Source: Cupriavidus nantongensis (GTDB taxonomy: Bacteria > Pseudomonadota > Gammaproteobacteria > Burkholderiales > Burkholderiaceae). Taken from it: a stretch of DNA of 64,000 nucleotides. Of the stretch, positions 8,085 to 19,077 are shown piece by piece; the first letter of the stretch is position 1, and each line of letters opens with the position of its first letter. The position numbers and the translations under genes were made by a program. The notes beneath the pieces were generated by a model. It made no database searches. It was not told the origin of the DNA and saw only the letters and a program-made list of their open reading frames with translations. The stretch is taken from positions 4,181,642-4,245,641 of the forward strand of contig NZ_CP014844.1 of NCBI RefSeq assembly GCF_001598055.1, written 5' to 3'.

Positions 8085-8921
8085 ATGCTCGACACCCTCA
8101 CCTTCGGTTTTCTTGGCGGCGGCAACATGGCTTCCGCACTGATCGGCGGCCTGATCGCACGCGGCGTGCCCGCCGGCGCGATCCGCGTGGTCGACCCGTT
8201 CCCGGAAGCGCAGCAGCGCCTGGCGCGCGACCTCGGCGTACATGCGGCCGCGGCGCCGGACGCCGCCTTCGGCGCCAGCGATGTGCTGGTGCTGGCGGTC
8301 AAGCCGCAGCAGTTCCGCGACGCCGCTGCACAGCTGCTGCCGCACCTGCCGGCCGATGGCCCGGGCAACCTGGTGATCAGCGTGGCCGCCGGCATCCGGC
8401 TGCAGGACATGCAACGCTGGCTGGGCGGGCGCAGCCGCGTGGTGCGCGCGATGCCGAATACGCCGGCGCTGTCGGGCATGGGCATGACCGGGCTGGCGGC
8501 ACCGGCTGCGCTGTCGGCCGGGGACCGGGCGATCGCCAGCGCCGTGGCCGAGGCCGTCGGCAAGTGCGTGTGGGTCGATGGCGATGACCAGATCGACGCC
8601 GTCACCGCGATTTCCGGCAGCGGCCCGGCCTACGTGTTCTATTTCATCGAGGCCATGCAGCGCGCCGCCACCGAACTGGGACTGAGCGCCGAACAGGGCC
8701 GCGAGCTCGCGGTGGAAACCTTCCGCGGCGCGGCCACGCTGGCGGGGCAGTCGCCCGAACCGGTAGCGACGCTGCGCGAGCGCGTGACGTCGAAGGGCGG
8801 CACCACCTATGCGGCGCTGACCGCGATGGAAGCTTCCGGCATCGGCGATGCCTTCGTGCGCGCGATGCACGCGGCCGCGGCGCGCGGCAAGGAGATGGGG
8901 GCGGAGTTCGGGAAGGATTGA
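8085..8921 (+). CDS. proC: Pyrroline-5-carboxylate reductase ProC
   Basis: A 278-residue enzyme for the last step of proline synthesis, reducing 1-pyrroline-5-carboxylate with NAD(P)H. The N-terminal Rossmann motif is GFLGGGNMASALIGG (about residues 6-20). The signature region near residues 225-245 contains the conserved ERVTSKGGTTYAAL block, and AISGSGPAYVFYFIEAM lies in the helical dimerisation domain. Length equals that of the usual bacterial enzyme (269-280). Co-oriented with yggS. proA, the preceding pathway step, is elsewhere in the window at 40909. Confidence 0.96.
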   Translation: MLDTLTFGFLGGGNMASALIGGLIARGVPAGAIRVVDPFPEAQQRLARDLGVHAAAAPDAAFGASDVLVLAVKPQQFRDAAAQLLPHLPADGPGNLVISVAAGIRLQDMQRWLGGRSRVVRAMPNTPALSGMGMTGLAAPAALSAGDRAIASAVAEAVGKCVWVDGDDQIDAVTAISGSGPAYVFYFIEAMQRAATELGLSAEQGRELAVETFRGAATLAGQSPEPVATLRERVTSKGGTTYAALTAMEASGIGDAFVRAMHAAAARGKEMGAEFGKD

Positions 8922-8943
8922 AGTACCAGGACGCCCGCAGCAA

Positions 8944-9073
8944 GCTCCCCTCGCCCGCCTGCGGGAGAGGGGCCGGGGGAGAGGGCAGGCGTGTGCCAAG
9001 GACGCCGGCATCTCACTCCGTTGACACGCCGGCCCTCTCCCCCGCCCCTCTCCCATAAATGGGAGAGGGGAGC
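8944..9073. repeat. Compound REP-like element, two palindromes in mirror arrangement
   Basis: Fills most of the gap between proC and ubiA. It has one palindrome at 8947-8972 (CCCCTCGCCCGC/GCGGGAGAGGGG, one mismatch) and another at 9045-9070 (CCCCTCTCCCAT/ATGGGAGAGGGG, perfect). Between them GGGGGAGAGGGC (8976-8987) is the complement of GCCCTCTCCCCC (9032-9043), and the outer GCTCCCCTC and GAGGGGAGC also pair. The whole unit could fold as one long cruciform. It lies between convergent genes, where it may also act as a transcription end. Confidence 0.8.
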
Positions 9074-9108
9074 AAACCCTCAGCCAGCGTAGCAATCACC
9101 GATAGCAA

Positions 9109-9966
9109 TCACCGCACCGCATACGCCAGCGCCGTCCCCGCAAACACGCAGGCCCCCAGCCAGTTGTTGTGCCGGAACGCCGCGAAGCACCGCATCCGGT
9201 CACGCTCGCGGATCAGCGTGTAGTGGTAGCCGGCACAGCCGACCGCGGCAACCAGCCCCGCCCAGTACGGCCATCCCAGCCCGAGCAGCACGCCCGTCCA
9301 CGCCATCAGCGCAAAGAACGCGGCGTAGCACAGCATGATCGCCGCCACGTCGAAGCGCCCGAAGGTGATGGCCGAGGTCTTCATGCCGATCAGCAGGTCG
9401 TCGTCGCGATCGACCATCGCATAGGCGGTGTCATACGCCACCGCCCAGAACACATTGGCCACCAGCATCAGCCACGCCACCGGCGGCACCTGGTCCTGGA
9501 TCGCGGCGAACGCCATCGGGATGCCGAAGCCGAATGCGATCCCCAGGTAGGCCTGCGGGATCGCAAAGAAGCGCTTGAAGAACGGGTACGTGCCCGCCAC
9601 CACCGCCGCCACCACCGCCAGCCACTTGGTCAGCGCATTCAGCGGCAGCACCAGCGTAAACGCCACCAGCGCCAGCACGGCGGCCACCGCCAGCGCTTCC
9701 CACGCGGCGATCTTGCCGGCCGTCAGGGGCCTTTCGCGGGTGCGCTTGACGTGCTTGTCGAAGTCGCGATCGGCCCAGTCGTTGATGGCGCAGCCGGCCG
9801 AGCGCATCAGGAAGGTGCCCGCGACGAAAATCCAGAACAGGCCCCAGCGCGGCGGCCCGTCCGCCGCCATCCACATGGCCCACAGCGTCGGCCACAGCAG
9901 CAGCAGCGTGCCGATGGGCTTGTCGATGCGCACCAGGCGCGCGTAGAGGGCAAGGCGTTCAAGCAT
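9109..9966 (-). CDS. ubiA: 4-hydroxybenzoate octaprenyltransferase UbiA
   Basis: A 285-residue integral membrane prenyltransferase that attaches the polyprenyl tail to 4-hydroxybenzoate in ubiquinone synthesis. The first Asp-rich motif is NDWADRDFD (N62-D70) and the second is the [12 protein letters not shown] region; [16 protein letters not shown] near the N-terminus is family-specific. About eight or nine membrane segments. Start chosen at the ATG at 9966 by alignment with E. coli UbiA. An in-frame TTG at 10026 would add 20 residues. It is the last gene of the minus-strand run oxyR-katA-dps-ubiA. Confidence 0.94.
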   Translation of the reverse strand: MLERLALYARLVRIDKPIGTLLLLWPTLWAMWMAADGPPRWGLFWIFVAGTFLMRSAGCAINDWADRDFDKHVKRTRERPLTAGKIAAWEALAVAAVLALVAFTLVLPLNALTKWLAVVAAVVAGTYPFFKRFFAIPQAYLGIAFGFGIPMAFAAIQDQVPPVAWLMLVANVFWAVAYDTAYAMVDRDDDLLIGMKTSAITFGRFDVAAIMLCYAAFFALMAWTGVLLGLGWPYWAGLVAAVGCAGYHYTLIRERDRMRCFAAFRHNNWLGACVFAGTALAYAVR

Positions 9967-10107
9967 GGGGGTCGGGGGCAACGGCGAGAGGGTCTGCACG
10001 GCGTGGATCCGGGGCGGGCGATTCAATGAAAACGCGCCGCAGCCCGGACGGCTGCGACGCGCGGCGCCGGCCGCCGCGGGCGCGGCAGCCAGGAGAGCGG
10101 GCCGGCC

Positions 10108-10593
10108 TCAGGCCAGCATCGAGCGCAGCATCCACGCGGTCTTTTCATGCGTCTGCATGCGCTGGGTCAGCAGGTCGGCCGAGGGCTCGTCGCCGGCGGC
10201 GTCGATCACCGGGAAGATCGAGCGCGCGGTGCGCACCACGGCTTCCTGCCCTTCGACCAGCTTGCGGATCATTTCGGTGGCCTCGGGCACGCCCTCTTCC
10301 TCGGCGATCGACGACAGGCGCGCGTATTCCTTGTAGGTGCCCGGGGCCGGGTAGCCCAGCGCGCGGATACGCTCGGCGATCGAGTCCACGGCCAGTGCCA
10401 GCTCGTTGTACTGGGTCTCGAACATCAGATGCAGCGTATTGAACATCGGACCCGTCACGTTCCAGTGGAAGTTGTGGGTCTTGAGGTAGAGGGTATAGGT
10501 GTCCGCCAGCAGCTTGGACAGCCCTTCCGCGATCTTCTTGCGGTCCTTGTCGGAAATACCGATATTCACGCTCATCTCGTTCTTCTTTGCCAT
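10108..10593 (-). CDS. dps: Dps-family DNA-binding ferritin-like protein
   Basis: A 161-residue Dps/ferritin-like protein that forms a 12-mer, oxidises and stores iron and protects DNA under oxidative stress. The ferroxidase-centre block [12 protein letters not shown] (about residues 38-49) and the later helix with [13 protein letters not shown] carry the iron ligands shared at subunit interfaces. The N-terminal lysines (MAKKNE...DKDRKK) could bind DNA. Start set at the ATG at 10593, with GGAG upstream. It lies 169 bp downstream of katA on the same strand and 140 bp ahead of ubiA. Confidence 0.94.
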   Translation of the reverse strand: MAKKNEMSVNIGISDKDRKKIAEGLSKLLADTYTLYLKTHNFHWNVTGPMFNTLHLMFETQYNELALAVDSIAERIRALGYPAPGTYKEYARLSSIAEEEGVPEATEMIRKLVEGQEAVVRTARSIFPVIDAAGDEPSADLLTQRMQTHEKTAWMLRSMLA

Positions 10594-10745
10594 GGTAGAT
10601 ACGCTCCGTTCAGGTATAGCCACGAGGCGCGCCGCCGGGCTTGCCGAATCGTGGTGATTCGGGGGCCGGGCGGCGCGGTACCCCGCATTATTGCACCGGG
10701 CAACGGTCCCGCCAAACCCCGTGCCGGGCGGCCGTTGCCGGGCGG

Positions 10746-10770
10746 GCGCTTATTGCACGCGCTTATTGCA
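10746..10770. repeat. Tandem 12-bp repeat at the katA 3' end
   Basis: GCGCTTATTGCA occurs at 10746-10757 and again at 10759-10770, one base apart. The second copy contains the katA stop codon (TAA on the minus strand at 10765-10763), so the end of katA appears duplicated by slippage. No function is evident. Confidence 0.7.
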
Positions 10771-12205
10771 GGTTGAGCGCCCGCTTCACGCCCTCGCCAT
10801 AGGCCGGGTCGGCCTTGCTGAAGTGCTCCAGCTGCACGCGCACGATGGCCTCCGGCACGCCCTGCATCGCCGCGGCGATATTGGCGAACAGGCGCTGGCG
10901 CTGGCCCTCGTCGAACAGCCGGAACAGCGCGCCGGGCTGGCTGTAGTAGTCGGTGTCGACGCGGTGGTCCCAGCGGTCGGCGGCGCCGTCGAGCGCCAGC
11001 GGCGGCTCGATCATGCGCTCGCTGGCGGCGTAGGCGCCTTCGCGGTTGGGCTCGTAGTTGAGCTTGCCGCCCTGGTTGCCGTCCACGCGCATCGCGCCGT
11101 CACGGTGGAAGCTGTTGTGGAACGGGCATTTGGGTGCATTGACCGGGATCTGGGCGTGGTTGATGCCCAGGCGGTAGCGCTGCGTGTCCCCATACGAGAA
11201 CAGCCGCCCCTGCAGCATCTTGTCGGGCGAGAAGCCGATGCCGGGCACGATATTGGCCGGGTTCATCGCCACCTGCTCGACCTCGGCAAAGTAGTTGTCC
11301 GGGTTGCGGTTGAGCTCGACCACGCCCACGTCGATCAGCGGGTAGTCCTTGTGCGGCCAGACCTTGGTCAGGTCGAACGGGTTGATGTGGTATTTGGCCG
11401 CCTCGGCCTCCGGCATGACCTGCACGCGCAGGTTCCAGCGCGGGAAGTTGCCGCGCTCGATATTGTCGAACAGGTCGCGCTGGGCGCTCTCGCGGTCGTT
11501 CGCCACCACCCTGGCGGCTTCCTCGTTGGTCCAGTTCTCCACGCCCTGCTGCGACTTGAAGTGGAACTTGACGTAGAAGCGCTCGTTACTGGCGTTGATG
11601 AACGAATACGTGTGCGAGCCGAAGCCATGCATCTGCCGGTAGTTCTGCGGCAGGCCGCGGTCGCTCATCAGGATGGTGACCTGGTGCAGCGATTCCGGAT
11701 GGCGCGACCAGAAGTCCCACACCGCGATCGGGTCGCGCAGGTTGGTGCGCGGGTTGCGCTTCTGCGTGTGGATGAAGTCGGGGAACTTGAGCGGGTCGCG
11801 CACGAAGAACACCGGCGTGTTGTTGCCGACCAGGTCCCAGTTGCCTTCGTCGGTGTAGAACTTGATCGAGAAGCCGCGCACGTCGCGCTCGGCGTCGGCC
11901 GCGCCGCGTTCGCCGGCGACGGTGGAGAAGCGGATGAACAGCGGCGTTTCCTTGCCGATCTCGGCAAACACCGAGGCCTTGGTGTACCTGGTGATGTCGT
12001 GCGTGATGCGCAGCGTGCCGTAGGCGCCGGAGCCCTTGGCGTGGACGCGGCGCTCGGGGATGACTTCGCGGTCGAAGTGGGCCAGCTTTTCGAGGAACCA
12101 GACGTCCTGCAGCAGCATCGGGCCGCGCGGGCCGGCGGTCTGCGAGTTCTGGTTATCGGCGACCGGTGCGCCGGCAGCAGTGGTGAGAGTGTCCTTCTTG
12201 CTCAT
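10763..12205 (-). CDS. katA: Monofunctional haem catalase KatA
   Basis: A 480-residue small-subunit catalase that decomposes hydrogen peroxide. The active-site block [17 protein letters not shown] holds the distal histidine, and [14 protein letters not shown] near residue 330 holds the proximal haem-ligand tyrosine. RPVF-type NADPH-site residues and the [10 protein letters not shown] block are also present. Size matches clade-3 small catalases (about 480-500). It lies downstream of oxyR on the same strand with a 407-bp gap that contains an AT-rich promoter and a small leader ORF, so peroxide induction through OxyR is likely but inferred. Confidence 0.96.
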   Translation of the reverse strand: MSKKDTLTTAAGAPVADNQNSQTAGPRGPMLLQDVWFLEKLAHFDREVIPERRVHAKGSGAYGTLRITHDITRYTKASVFAEIGKETPLFIRFSTVAGERGAADAERDVRGFSIKFYTDEGNWDLVGNNTPVFFVRDPLKFPDFIHTQKRNPRTNLRDPIAVWDFWSRHPESLHQVTILMSDRGLPQNYRQMHGFGSHTYSFINASNERFYVKFHFKSQQGVENWTNEEAARVVANDRESAQRDLFDNIERGNFPRWNLRVQVMPEAEAAKYHINPFDLTKVWPHKDYPLIDVGVVELNRNPDNYFAEVEQVAMNPANIVPGIGFSPDKMLQGRLFSYGDTQRYRLGINHAQIPVNAPKCPFHNSFHRDGAMRVDGNQGGKLNYEPNREGAYAASERMIEPPLALDGAADRWDHRVDTDYYSQPGALFRLFDEGQRQRLFANIAAAMQGVPEAIVRVQLEHFSKADPAYGEGVKRALNLQ

Positions 12206-12244
12206 CTTTTCCTCTTTGTGGGTGGGCTGAAAGGGAACGCCGCG

Positions 12245-12358
12245 TCAGTGCGCGGCGGCATAGCAGGCAAGGCAATCGAGCAGGCAGCGCCCCATGCGGA
12301 GGGAAAAACGGGGCTGGGTCGGTGTCGTTGTCAGTGACTGGGCGCTGGTGCTCATCAT
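12245..12358 (-). CDS. Putative 37-residue leader peptide upstream of katA
   Basis: On the minus strand a 37-codon frame begins with tandem ATG ATG, preceded by CAGGAAC about five bases upstream, and ends with TGA 39 bp before the katA start. The translation begins MMSTSAQSLTTTPTQPRF and ends CLLDCLACYAAAH, with three cysteines in the last 15 residues. It lies in the likely katA transcript leader. I do not recognise the family. The good ribosome site, the placement and the cysteine content make it a candidate leader peptide linked to redox state, but no comparative evidence is available. Confidence 0.45.
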   Translation of the reverse strand: MMSTSAQSLTTTPTQPRFSLRMGRCLLDCLACYAAAH

Positions 12359-12432
12359 CGGTTCCTGTCTTGCGTCGACGCCATCCGCATCGACAGGATC
12401 CAGTCTACAAATTATCTATTAGATTGAGAATT

Positions 12433-12467
12433 TAATTATTTATACCTATGTATTAGGTCAAATCTAT
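12433..12467 (-). promoter_or_regulatory. Candidate katA promoter with OxyR-like half sites
   Basis: Minus strand: TTGACC (12461-12456), 17-base spacer, TAATTA (12438-12433). An ATAG at 12467-12464 is followed after seven bases by CTAA and then GTAT in 11-base phase, resembling the ATAG-N7-CTAT repeats bound by OxyR, at about 10 of 16 positions. Another ATAG lies at 12449-12446. The katA start is some 230 bp downstream. Confidence 0.4.
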
Positions 12468-12545
12468 CCGGGGTTAGTGAAACTTATGCCAGCGGCAGGT
12501 GACCACCCCAAGACAGCGCCGCAGAAATAGCCGGTCAGGGAAGCA

Positions 12546-12587
12546 AAAACGACAATGGCCGCAGCGGAAACTCCGCTGCGGCCATTG
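12546..12587 (-). terminator. Rho-independent terminator of oxyR
   Basis: Perfect 16-bp inverted repeat (12553-12568 and 12572-12587, loop of three) starting 26 bp after the oxyR stop, followed in the minus direction by TCGTTTTTGC. Good intrinsic terminator, suggesting that oxyR and katA are separate transcripts. Confidence 0.85.
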
Positions 12588-12612
12588 CATTGACAGTTCT
12601 TCGACGCGACGC

Positions 12613-13563
12613 TCAGGCGGCTTCGGCCAGTTCCTTGGCGTCGAGCTTGCGCACGCCGGGCAGGTCGCACGCGGCGACGGCGTTGGCCAGCGCTTCCATC
12701 GCCGGCAGGCGGGTGAAGCTCTTGCGCCAGGCCAGCACCACGCGCCGGTCTGGCACTGGGTCGGCAAACGGCACGTACGACAGCATGTCGCCCTTGGCCT
12801 TCAGGTCGGGCACCGAGGTGCGCGGCAGCACGGTGATGCCGACCCCGCTGGCCACCATATGGCGGATGGTCTCGAGCGACGAGCCCTCGAAGGTCTTCTG
12901 GATGCCGTCGGCCGCCTGCGAAAAGCGCGACAGCTCGGGGCACACGCCCAGCACGTGGTCGCGGAAGCAGTGGCCGCTGCCCAGCAGCAGCATGGTCTGC
13001 TGCTTCAGTTCCTCGGGATCGACCGCGTGCGCCTGCGCCAGCTGGTGGCCGCGCGGCACCGCCACGACAAAGGGTTCGTCATAGAGCGGGCGCACCGTCA
13101 GGCCCGAATCGGGGAACGGCTCGGCCATCACCGCGCAGTCGATCTCGCCCTGCTTGAGCAGCTCGATCAGCTTGTGGGTGTAGTTCTCCTGCAGCATCAG
13201 CGGCATCTGCGGCACGGTGTCGATCATCTGCTTGACCAGCGACGGCAGCAGGTACGGCCCGATGGTATAGATCACGCCCACGCGCAGCGGCCCCGCCAGC
13301 GGGTCCTTGCCCTGCTTGGCGATCTCGCGGATGGCCATGGTCTGCTCCAGCACACGCTGGGCCTGCGCCACGATCTGCTCGCCGACCGACGTCACCGACA
13401 CCTCGGAGGTGCCGCGCTCGAAGATCTGCACGTTGAGTTCGTCTTCCAGCTTCTTGATGGCGACCGACAACGTCGGCTGCGACACGAAGCAGGCTTCGGC
13501 GGCCCGGCCGAAATGGCGCTCGCGCGCCACGGCGACGATGTACTTGAGTTCGGTGAGCGTCAT
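12613..13563 (-). CDS. oxyR: Peroxide-sensing LysR-type regulator OxyR
   Basis: A 316-residue LysR-family activator of the peroxide response. The N-terminal winged HTH is at residues 1-60 (FGRAAEACFVSQPTLSVAIKKLED). The redox switch is visible: C199 in GSGHCFRDH and C208 in VLGVCPE, the same numbering as the C199/C208 disulfide pair of E. coli OxyR. On oxidation it would activate katA and probably dps, both immediately downstream on the same strand. recG lies upstream with a 119-bp gap, an arrangement shared with related betaproteobacteria. Confidence 0.97.
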   Translation of the reverse strand: MTLTELKYIVAVARERHFGRAAEACFVSQPTLSVAIKKLEDELNVQIFERGTSEVSVTSVGEQIVAQAQRVLEQTMAIREIAKQGKDPLAGPLRVGVIYTIGPYLLPSLVKQMIDTVPQMPLMLQENYTHKLIELLKQGEIDCAVMAEPFPDSGLTVRPLYDEPFVVAVPRGHQLAQAHAVDPEELKQQTMLLLGSGHCFRDHVLGVCPELSRFSQAADGIQKTFEGSSLETIRHMVASGVGITVLPRTSVPDLKAKGDMLSYVPFADPVPDRRVVLAWRKSFTRLPAMEALANAVAACDLPGVRKLDAKELAEAA

Positions 13564-13682
13564 GACTTATCAAATCCGGGTAGGCGATAGATTTTACCTT
13601 CGATTGTCGGATCTGTCAGAGTGCCCACTTCACGCGAGCCGGTATGCGCAGGCTCCGCCACAAAGCCGGCCAAAGACGTCAT

Positions 13683-15884
13683 TCAGGCTTTCAGGTAGTG
13701 CTCGCGCCCACCCAGCCAGCGCGACAGGTGCGCTTCGACCGCTTCCGGATAGTGCGCCAGCATCAGCTCGGCCGCCGCCTGGGCGTACTCGACCAGCCAG
13801 GCATCGGTCTGCAGGTCGGCAAAGCGCAACATCGCCTCGCCGGACTGGCGCGCGCCCAGGAATTCGCCCGGGCCGCGGATCTCAAGGTCGCGCCGCGCAA
13901 TCTCGAAGCCGTCGGTGGTCTCGCGCATGGTCGCCAGGCGCTCGCGCGCGGTGGGCGACAGCGGCGCCTGGTACATCAGCAGGCACACCGATTCGGCGCT
14001 GCCGCGCCCGACCCGGCCGCGCAGCTGGTGCAGCTGCGCCAGGCCGAAGCGCTCGGCATGCTCGATCACCATCAGCGAGGCATTGGGCACGTCCACGCCG
14101 ACCTCGATCACGGTGGTGGCCACCAGCACCTGCAGCCGGTTGGCGCTGAAGTCATCCATCACCGCGGCCTTCTCCGCCGGCGGCAGGCGCCCGTGCACCA
14201 GGCCCACGCGCAGGTCCGGCAGCGCGGCCACCAGGGTCTCGTAGGTCTCGACCGCGGTCTGCAGCTGCAGCGCCTCGCTTTCCTCGATCAGCGGGCACAC
14301 CCAGTAGACCTGGCGGCCTTCGGCGGCGGCATGATGGATGCGCCCGATCACCTCGTCGCGGCGCTCGTCGTTGACCAGCCGCGTGACGATGGGCGTGCGC
14401 CCCGGCGGCAGCTCGTCGATCACCGAGACGTCGAGGTCGGCGTAGTAGGTCATGGCGAGCGTGCGCGGGATCGGCGTGGCCGACATCATCAGCTGGTGTG
14501 GCACGGTTTCGGCGGCGCTGAGCGCGACCGGTGCATCGGCCGCGCCGGCCTTGCCGCGCAGCGCCAGCCGCTGCGCCACGCCGAAGCGGTGCTGCTCGTC
14601 GACCACCGACAGCCCCAGCCTGGCAAAACGCACGGTGTCCTGGATCAGCGCATGGGTGCCGATCACCAGCTGGGCTTCACCCGATTCCACGCGCGCCACC
14701 GCCGCGCGCTTGTCGCGCGCCTTCTGGCTGCCGGCCAGCCACGCCACCGGCACGCCCAGCGGCTCCAGCCACGCCGACAGCTTGCGGAAATGCTGCTCGG
14801 CCAGGATCTCGGTCGGCGCCATCAGCGCCGCCTGGAAACCGGCATCGATGGCCTGGCACGCCGCCAGCGCGGCGACAATGGTCTTGCCGCTGCCGACGTC
14901 GCCCTGCAGCAGCCGGTGCATCGGGTGCGGCAGGCTCATGTCGGCGGCGATTTCGCCGACCACGCGCTGCTGCGCGCCGGTCAGCCGGAACGGCAGTGCC
15001 GCCAGGAAGCGCGTCAGCAGCCCGCCCTCGCGGCGCGGCATGGTTGGCGCGGTCTTGTCGCGGCGCGCCGCGTGCGCGCGCCGCAGCGAGATCTGCTGCG
15101 CCAGCAGTTCGTCGAACTTGACGCGCTGCCAGGCCGGGTGCGAGCGGTCGGCCAGCGCGGCCTCGCTTTCCTGCGGCGGCGGCGCGTGCAGCAGCCGCAG
15201 GCAGTCGGCCAGCGGACGCAGCTGCAGGCGCGCCAGCGGCCCCTTCAGCACCGGCTGCGGCAGCGTCTCGGGCAGGGGCGTGCGCGCCAGCGCGCCGCCA
15301 ATGGCCTTGCGCAAATAGGCCTGCGGAATGCCGGCGGTGGACGGGTACACCGGCGTCAGGCGGTCGGGCAGCGCCTCGCCCGCCAGCACCGGGCGCACCG
15401 TCGGATGGACCATCTCGGCGCCGAAGAAGCCGCCGCGCACCTCGCCGCGCACGCGCAGGCGCACGCCCTCGGCCATCTGCTTGGTCTGGCTGCCGTAGAA
15501 GTTCAGGAAGCGCAGGGTCAGCTCGCCGCTGTCGTCGGCAAGCTTCACCACCAGCTGGCGGCGCGGCCGGAACGTGACCTCGTTGGAGACGACCTCGCCT
15601 TCCACCTGCGCCGGCAGCCCCAGCCCGGCACGGTGGATGGCCTCGGCGATCGGCACCACCGTGGTCTCGTCCTCGTAGCGCATCGGCAGGTGCAGCACCA
15701 GGTCGACCGGTCGGCGCAGGCCCAGCTTGGCCAGCCGCGCGGCAGCGGTGGATGCGCCCGAGCCTGCGGCCTTGCCCTTGGCCGCGCCCGCCTTGCCGCG
15801 CGCGGGCGCCGCCGTGCCCTTGGCGCCATTGGCATCGCTGGCGTCGGCAGGGTCCTGGATCGGTTCGGCGGCGGTTCCGGGCAT
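13683..15884 (-). CDS. recG: ATP-dependent DNA helicase RecG
   Basis: A 733-residue branch-migration helicase that reverses stalled forks and processes recombination junctions. An N-terminal wedge/OB domain is followed by two helicase domains, with Walker A QGDVGSGKT, the DEQH box VVDEQHRFG and motif VI HQLRGRVGRG. It is about 40 residues longer than E. coli RecG (693) because of an Ala/Gly/Lys-rich N-terminal tail (residues about 5-50), a low-complexity extension common in this group. Start set at the ATG at 15884. Divergent from queA. Confidence 0.96.
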   Translation of the reverse strand: MPGTAAEPIQDPADASDANGAKGTAAPARGKAGAAKGKAAGSGASTAAARLAKLGLRRPVDLVLHLPMRYEDETTVVPIAEAIHRAGLGLPAQVEGEVVSNEVTFRPRRQLVVKLADDSGELTLRFLNFYGSQTKQMAEGVRLRVRGEVRGGFFGAEMVHPTVRPVLAGEALPDRLTPVYPSTAGIPQAYLRKAIGGALARTPLPETLPQPVLKGPLARLQLRPLADCLRLLHAPPPQESEAALADRSHPAWQRVKFDELLAQQISLRRAHAARRDKTAPTMPRREGGLLTRFLAALPFRLTGAQQRVVGEIAADMSLPHPMHRLLQGDVGSGKTIVAALAACQAIDAGFQAALMAPTEILAEQHFRKLSAWLEPLGVPVAWLAGSQKARDKRAAVARVESGEAQLVIGTHALIQDTVRFARLGLSVVDEQHRFGVAQRLALRGKAGAADAPVALSAAETVPHQLMMSATPIPRTLAMTYYADLDVSVIDELPPGRTPIVTRLVNDERRDEVIGRIHHAAAEGRQVYWVCPLIEESEALQLQTAVETYETLVAALPDLRVGLVHGRLPPAEKAAVMDDFSANRLQVLVATTVIEVGVDVPNASLMVIEHAERFGLAQLHQLRGRVGRGSAESVCLLMYQAPLSPTARERLATMRETTDGFEIARRDLEIRGPGEFLGARQSGEAMLRFADLQTDAWLVEYAQAAAELMLAHYPEAVEAHLSRWLGGREHYLKA

Positions 15885-16001
15885 CGGTGGAAAAGTTGGC
15901 AGCGGTCGCTGCGGGCTTCGGTACTGGCTGGCGCGGCGCCGGCGCATGGACGGTAATGGCCGGTATCACGCGCGGGCCGGCGGCAAGCGCGCCCGTGGCC
16001 T

Positions 16002-16025
16002 TACAATATCGGATTCGCCGATTGT
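16002..16025. promoter_or_regulatory. Inverted repeat with back-to-back TACAAT hexamers between recG and queA
   Basis: TACAATATCGG (16002-16012), ATTCG, then CCGATTGTA (16017-16025). The arms match except for an extra AT in the left one, and each arm carries a TACAAT hexamer pointing outward toward queA and recG. It could serve as overlapping divergent -10 elements or as an operator. No clear -35 elements were found. Confidence 0.35.
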
Positions 16026-16123
16026 ACCCATGCCGGCTGCCAAACCGGGCAGCGGAGTGACGCGCCATGCCCGGCGCGCACCTCCGCCACACCCTGCAGA
16101 CCGCGCAGACCGCCCCTCCCACG

Positions 16124-18347
<2,224 letters not shown>

Positions 18348-18534
18348 CGGCGGCCGGTTCGAGAACTTTCGCGGCCGTGCCGGTCGAATAGCGGGGTCAT
18401 TTCCATGCAAGCTGTGAGTCGCCCCGGCATCACCCCGAACAAACCCGTATTCCGCCCTAGAATGCCAAGGGCGGGCCGGGTGCGAATGGTAGAATGTTCG
18501 ATTAATTGACTGACTTTTGTGACGGAGAATCAAC

Positions 18535-18861
18535 GTGCTGATTTCTAACGCATTTGCCCAGACCGCCGGTGCCGGCGGCGCGGCTGGCGGCCTGATGAGC
18601 TTCCTGCCCATCATCCTGATGTTTGGTGTGCTGTGGTTCATCATGATCCGCCCGCAGATGAAGCGCCAGAAGGAAGCCAAGGCAATGCTCGAAGCGCTGG
18701 CCAAGAACGACGAAGTCGTCACCGCCGGCGGCATCCTGGGCCGCGTGACCAAGGTCACCGACCAGTACGTCAGCCTGGAAATCGCCGAAGGCACCGAGAT
18801 CACGGTGCAGAAGAATGCCGTGACCACGGTGCTGCCCAAGGGCTCGCTGAAGGCGCTCTGA
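18535..18861 (+). CDS. yajC: Sec translocase accessory subunit YajC
   Basis: A 108-residue inner-membrane protein that associates with SecDF. One membrane segment (about residues 22-41, FLPIILMFGVLWFIMIRPQM) is followed by a cytoplasmic domain with the family block KNDEVVTAGGILGRV. The start is GTG at 18535, preceded by GGAGAATCAAC. The 187-bp gap after tgt carries no other gene. Confidence 0.95.
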   Translation: MLISNAFAQTAGAGGAAGGLMSFLPIILMFGVLWFIMIRPQMKRQKEAKAMLEALAKNDEVVTAGGILGRVTKVTDQYVSLEIAEGTEITVQKNAVTTVLPKGSLKAL

Positions 18862-19077
18862 TCCCCGGATCGCTCGCGACTCCCGCCTTTGTCTTTTCCG
18901 GCATGCCCGTTCGCGCATGCCCCGGCAGCCGCCTGATCCAGCCCGACGAAGCCCGTGTAAGCCCCACGGCTTCGCTCCGCGGCTGCCAGGCGGCTGTTTG
19001 CCAAACCGGTTCGGCCCCGCCGACGTGGCGCGCCACGCCTGCGCCGGCCCCGCCAACCGCTGAATGACTGGCCCGAG

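Larger units (their letters stand above)
12206..12612. other. oxyR-katA intergenic region (407 bp)
   Basis: Reading from oxyR toward katA, the gap holds the oxyR terminator (12553-12587), an AT-rich block (12410-12468) with a promoter-like pair and OxyR-like half sites, then a 37-codon ORF (12245-12358) and the katA ribosome site AGAGGAAAAG just before 12205. The AT-rich block contrasts sharply with the GC-rich surroundings, as expected for a regulated promoter. Confidence 0.7.

Noticed and set aside
8944..9073. CRISPR-like repeats
   Set aside because: Repeats are mirrored palindromes in pairs with no regular spacers and no cas genes; they fit a REP-type family.
13644..15956. Long plus-strand open frame opposite recG
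   Set aside because: Shadow of recG: Arg/His/Gln-rich with no recognisable domain, while the minus strand encodes a full helicase.
18862..19077. Possible small RNA or riboswitch in the yajC-secD gap
   Set aside because: Short GC-rich hairpins are present, but no known riboswitch pattern, promoter or terminator could be recognised.
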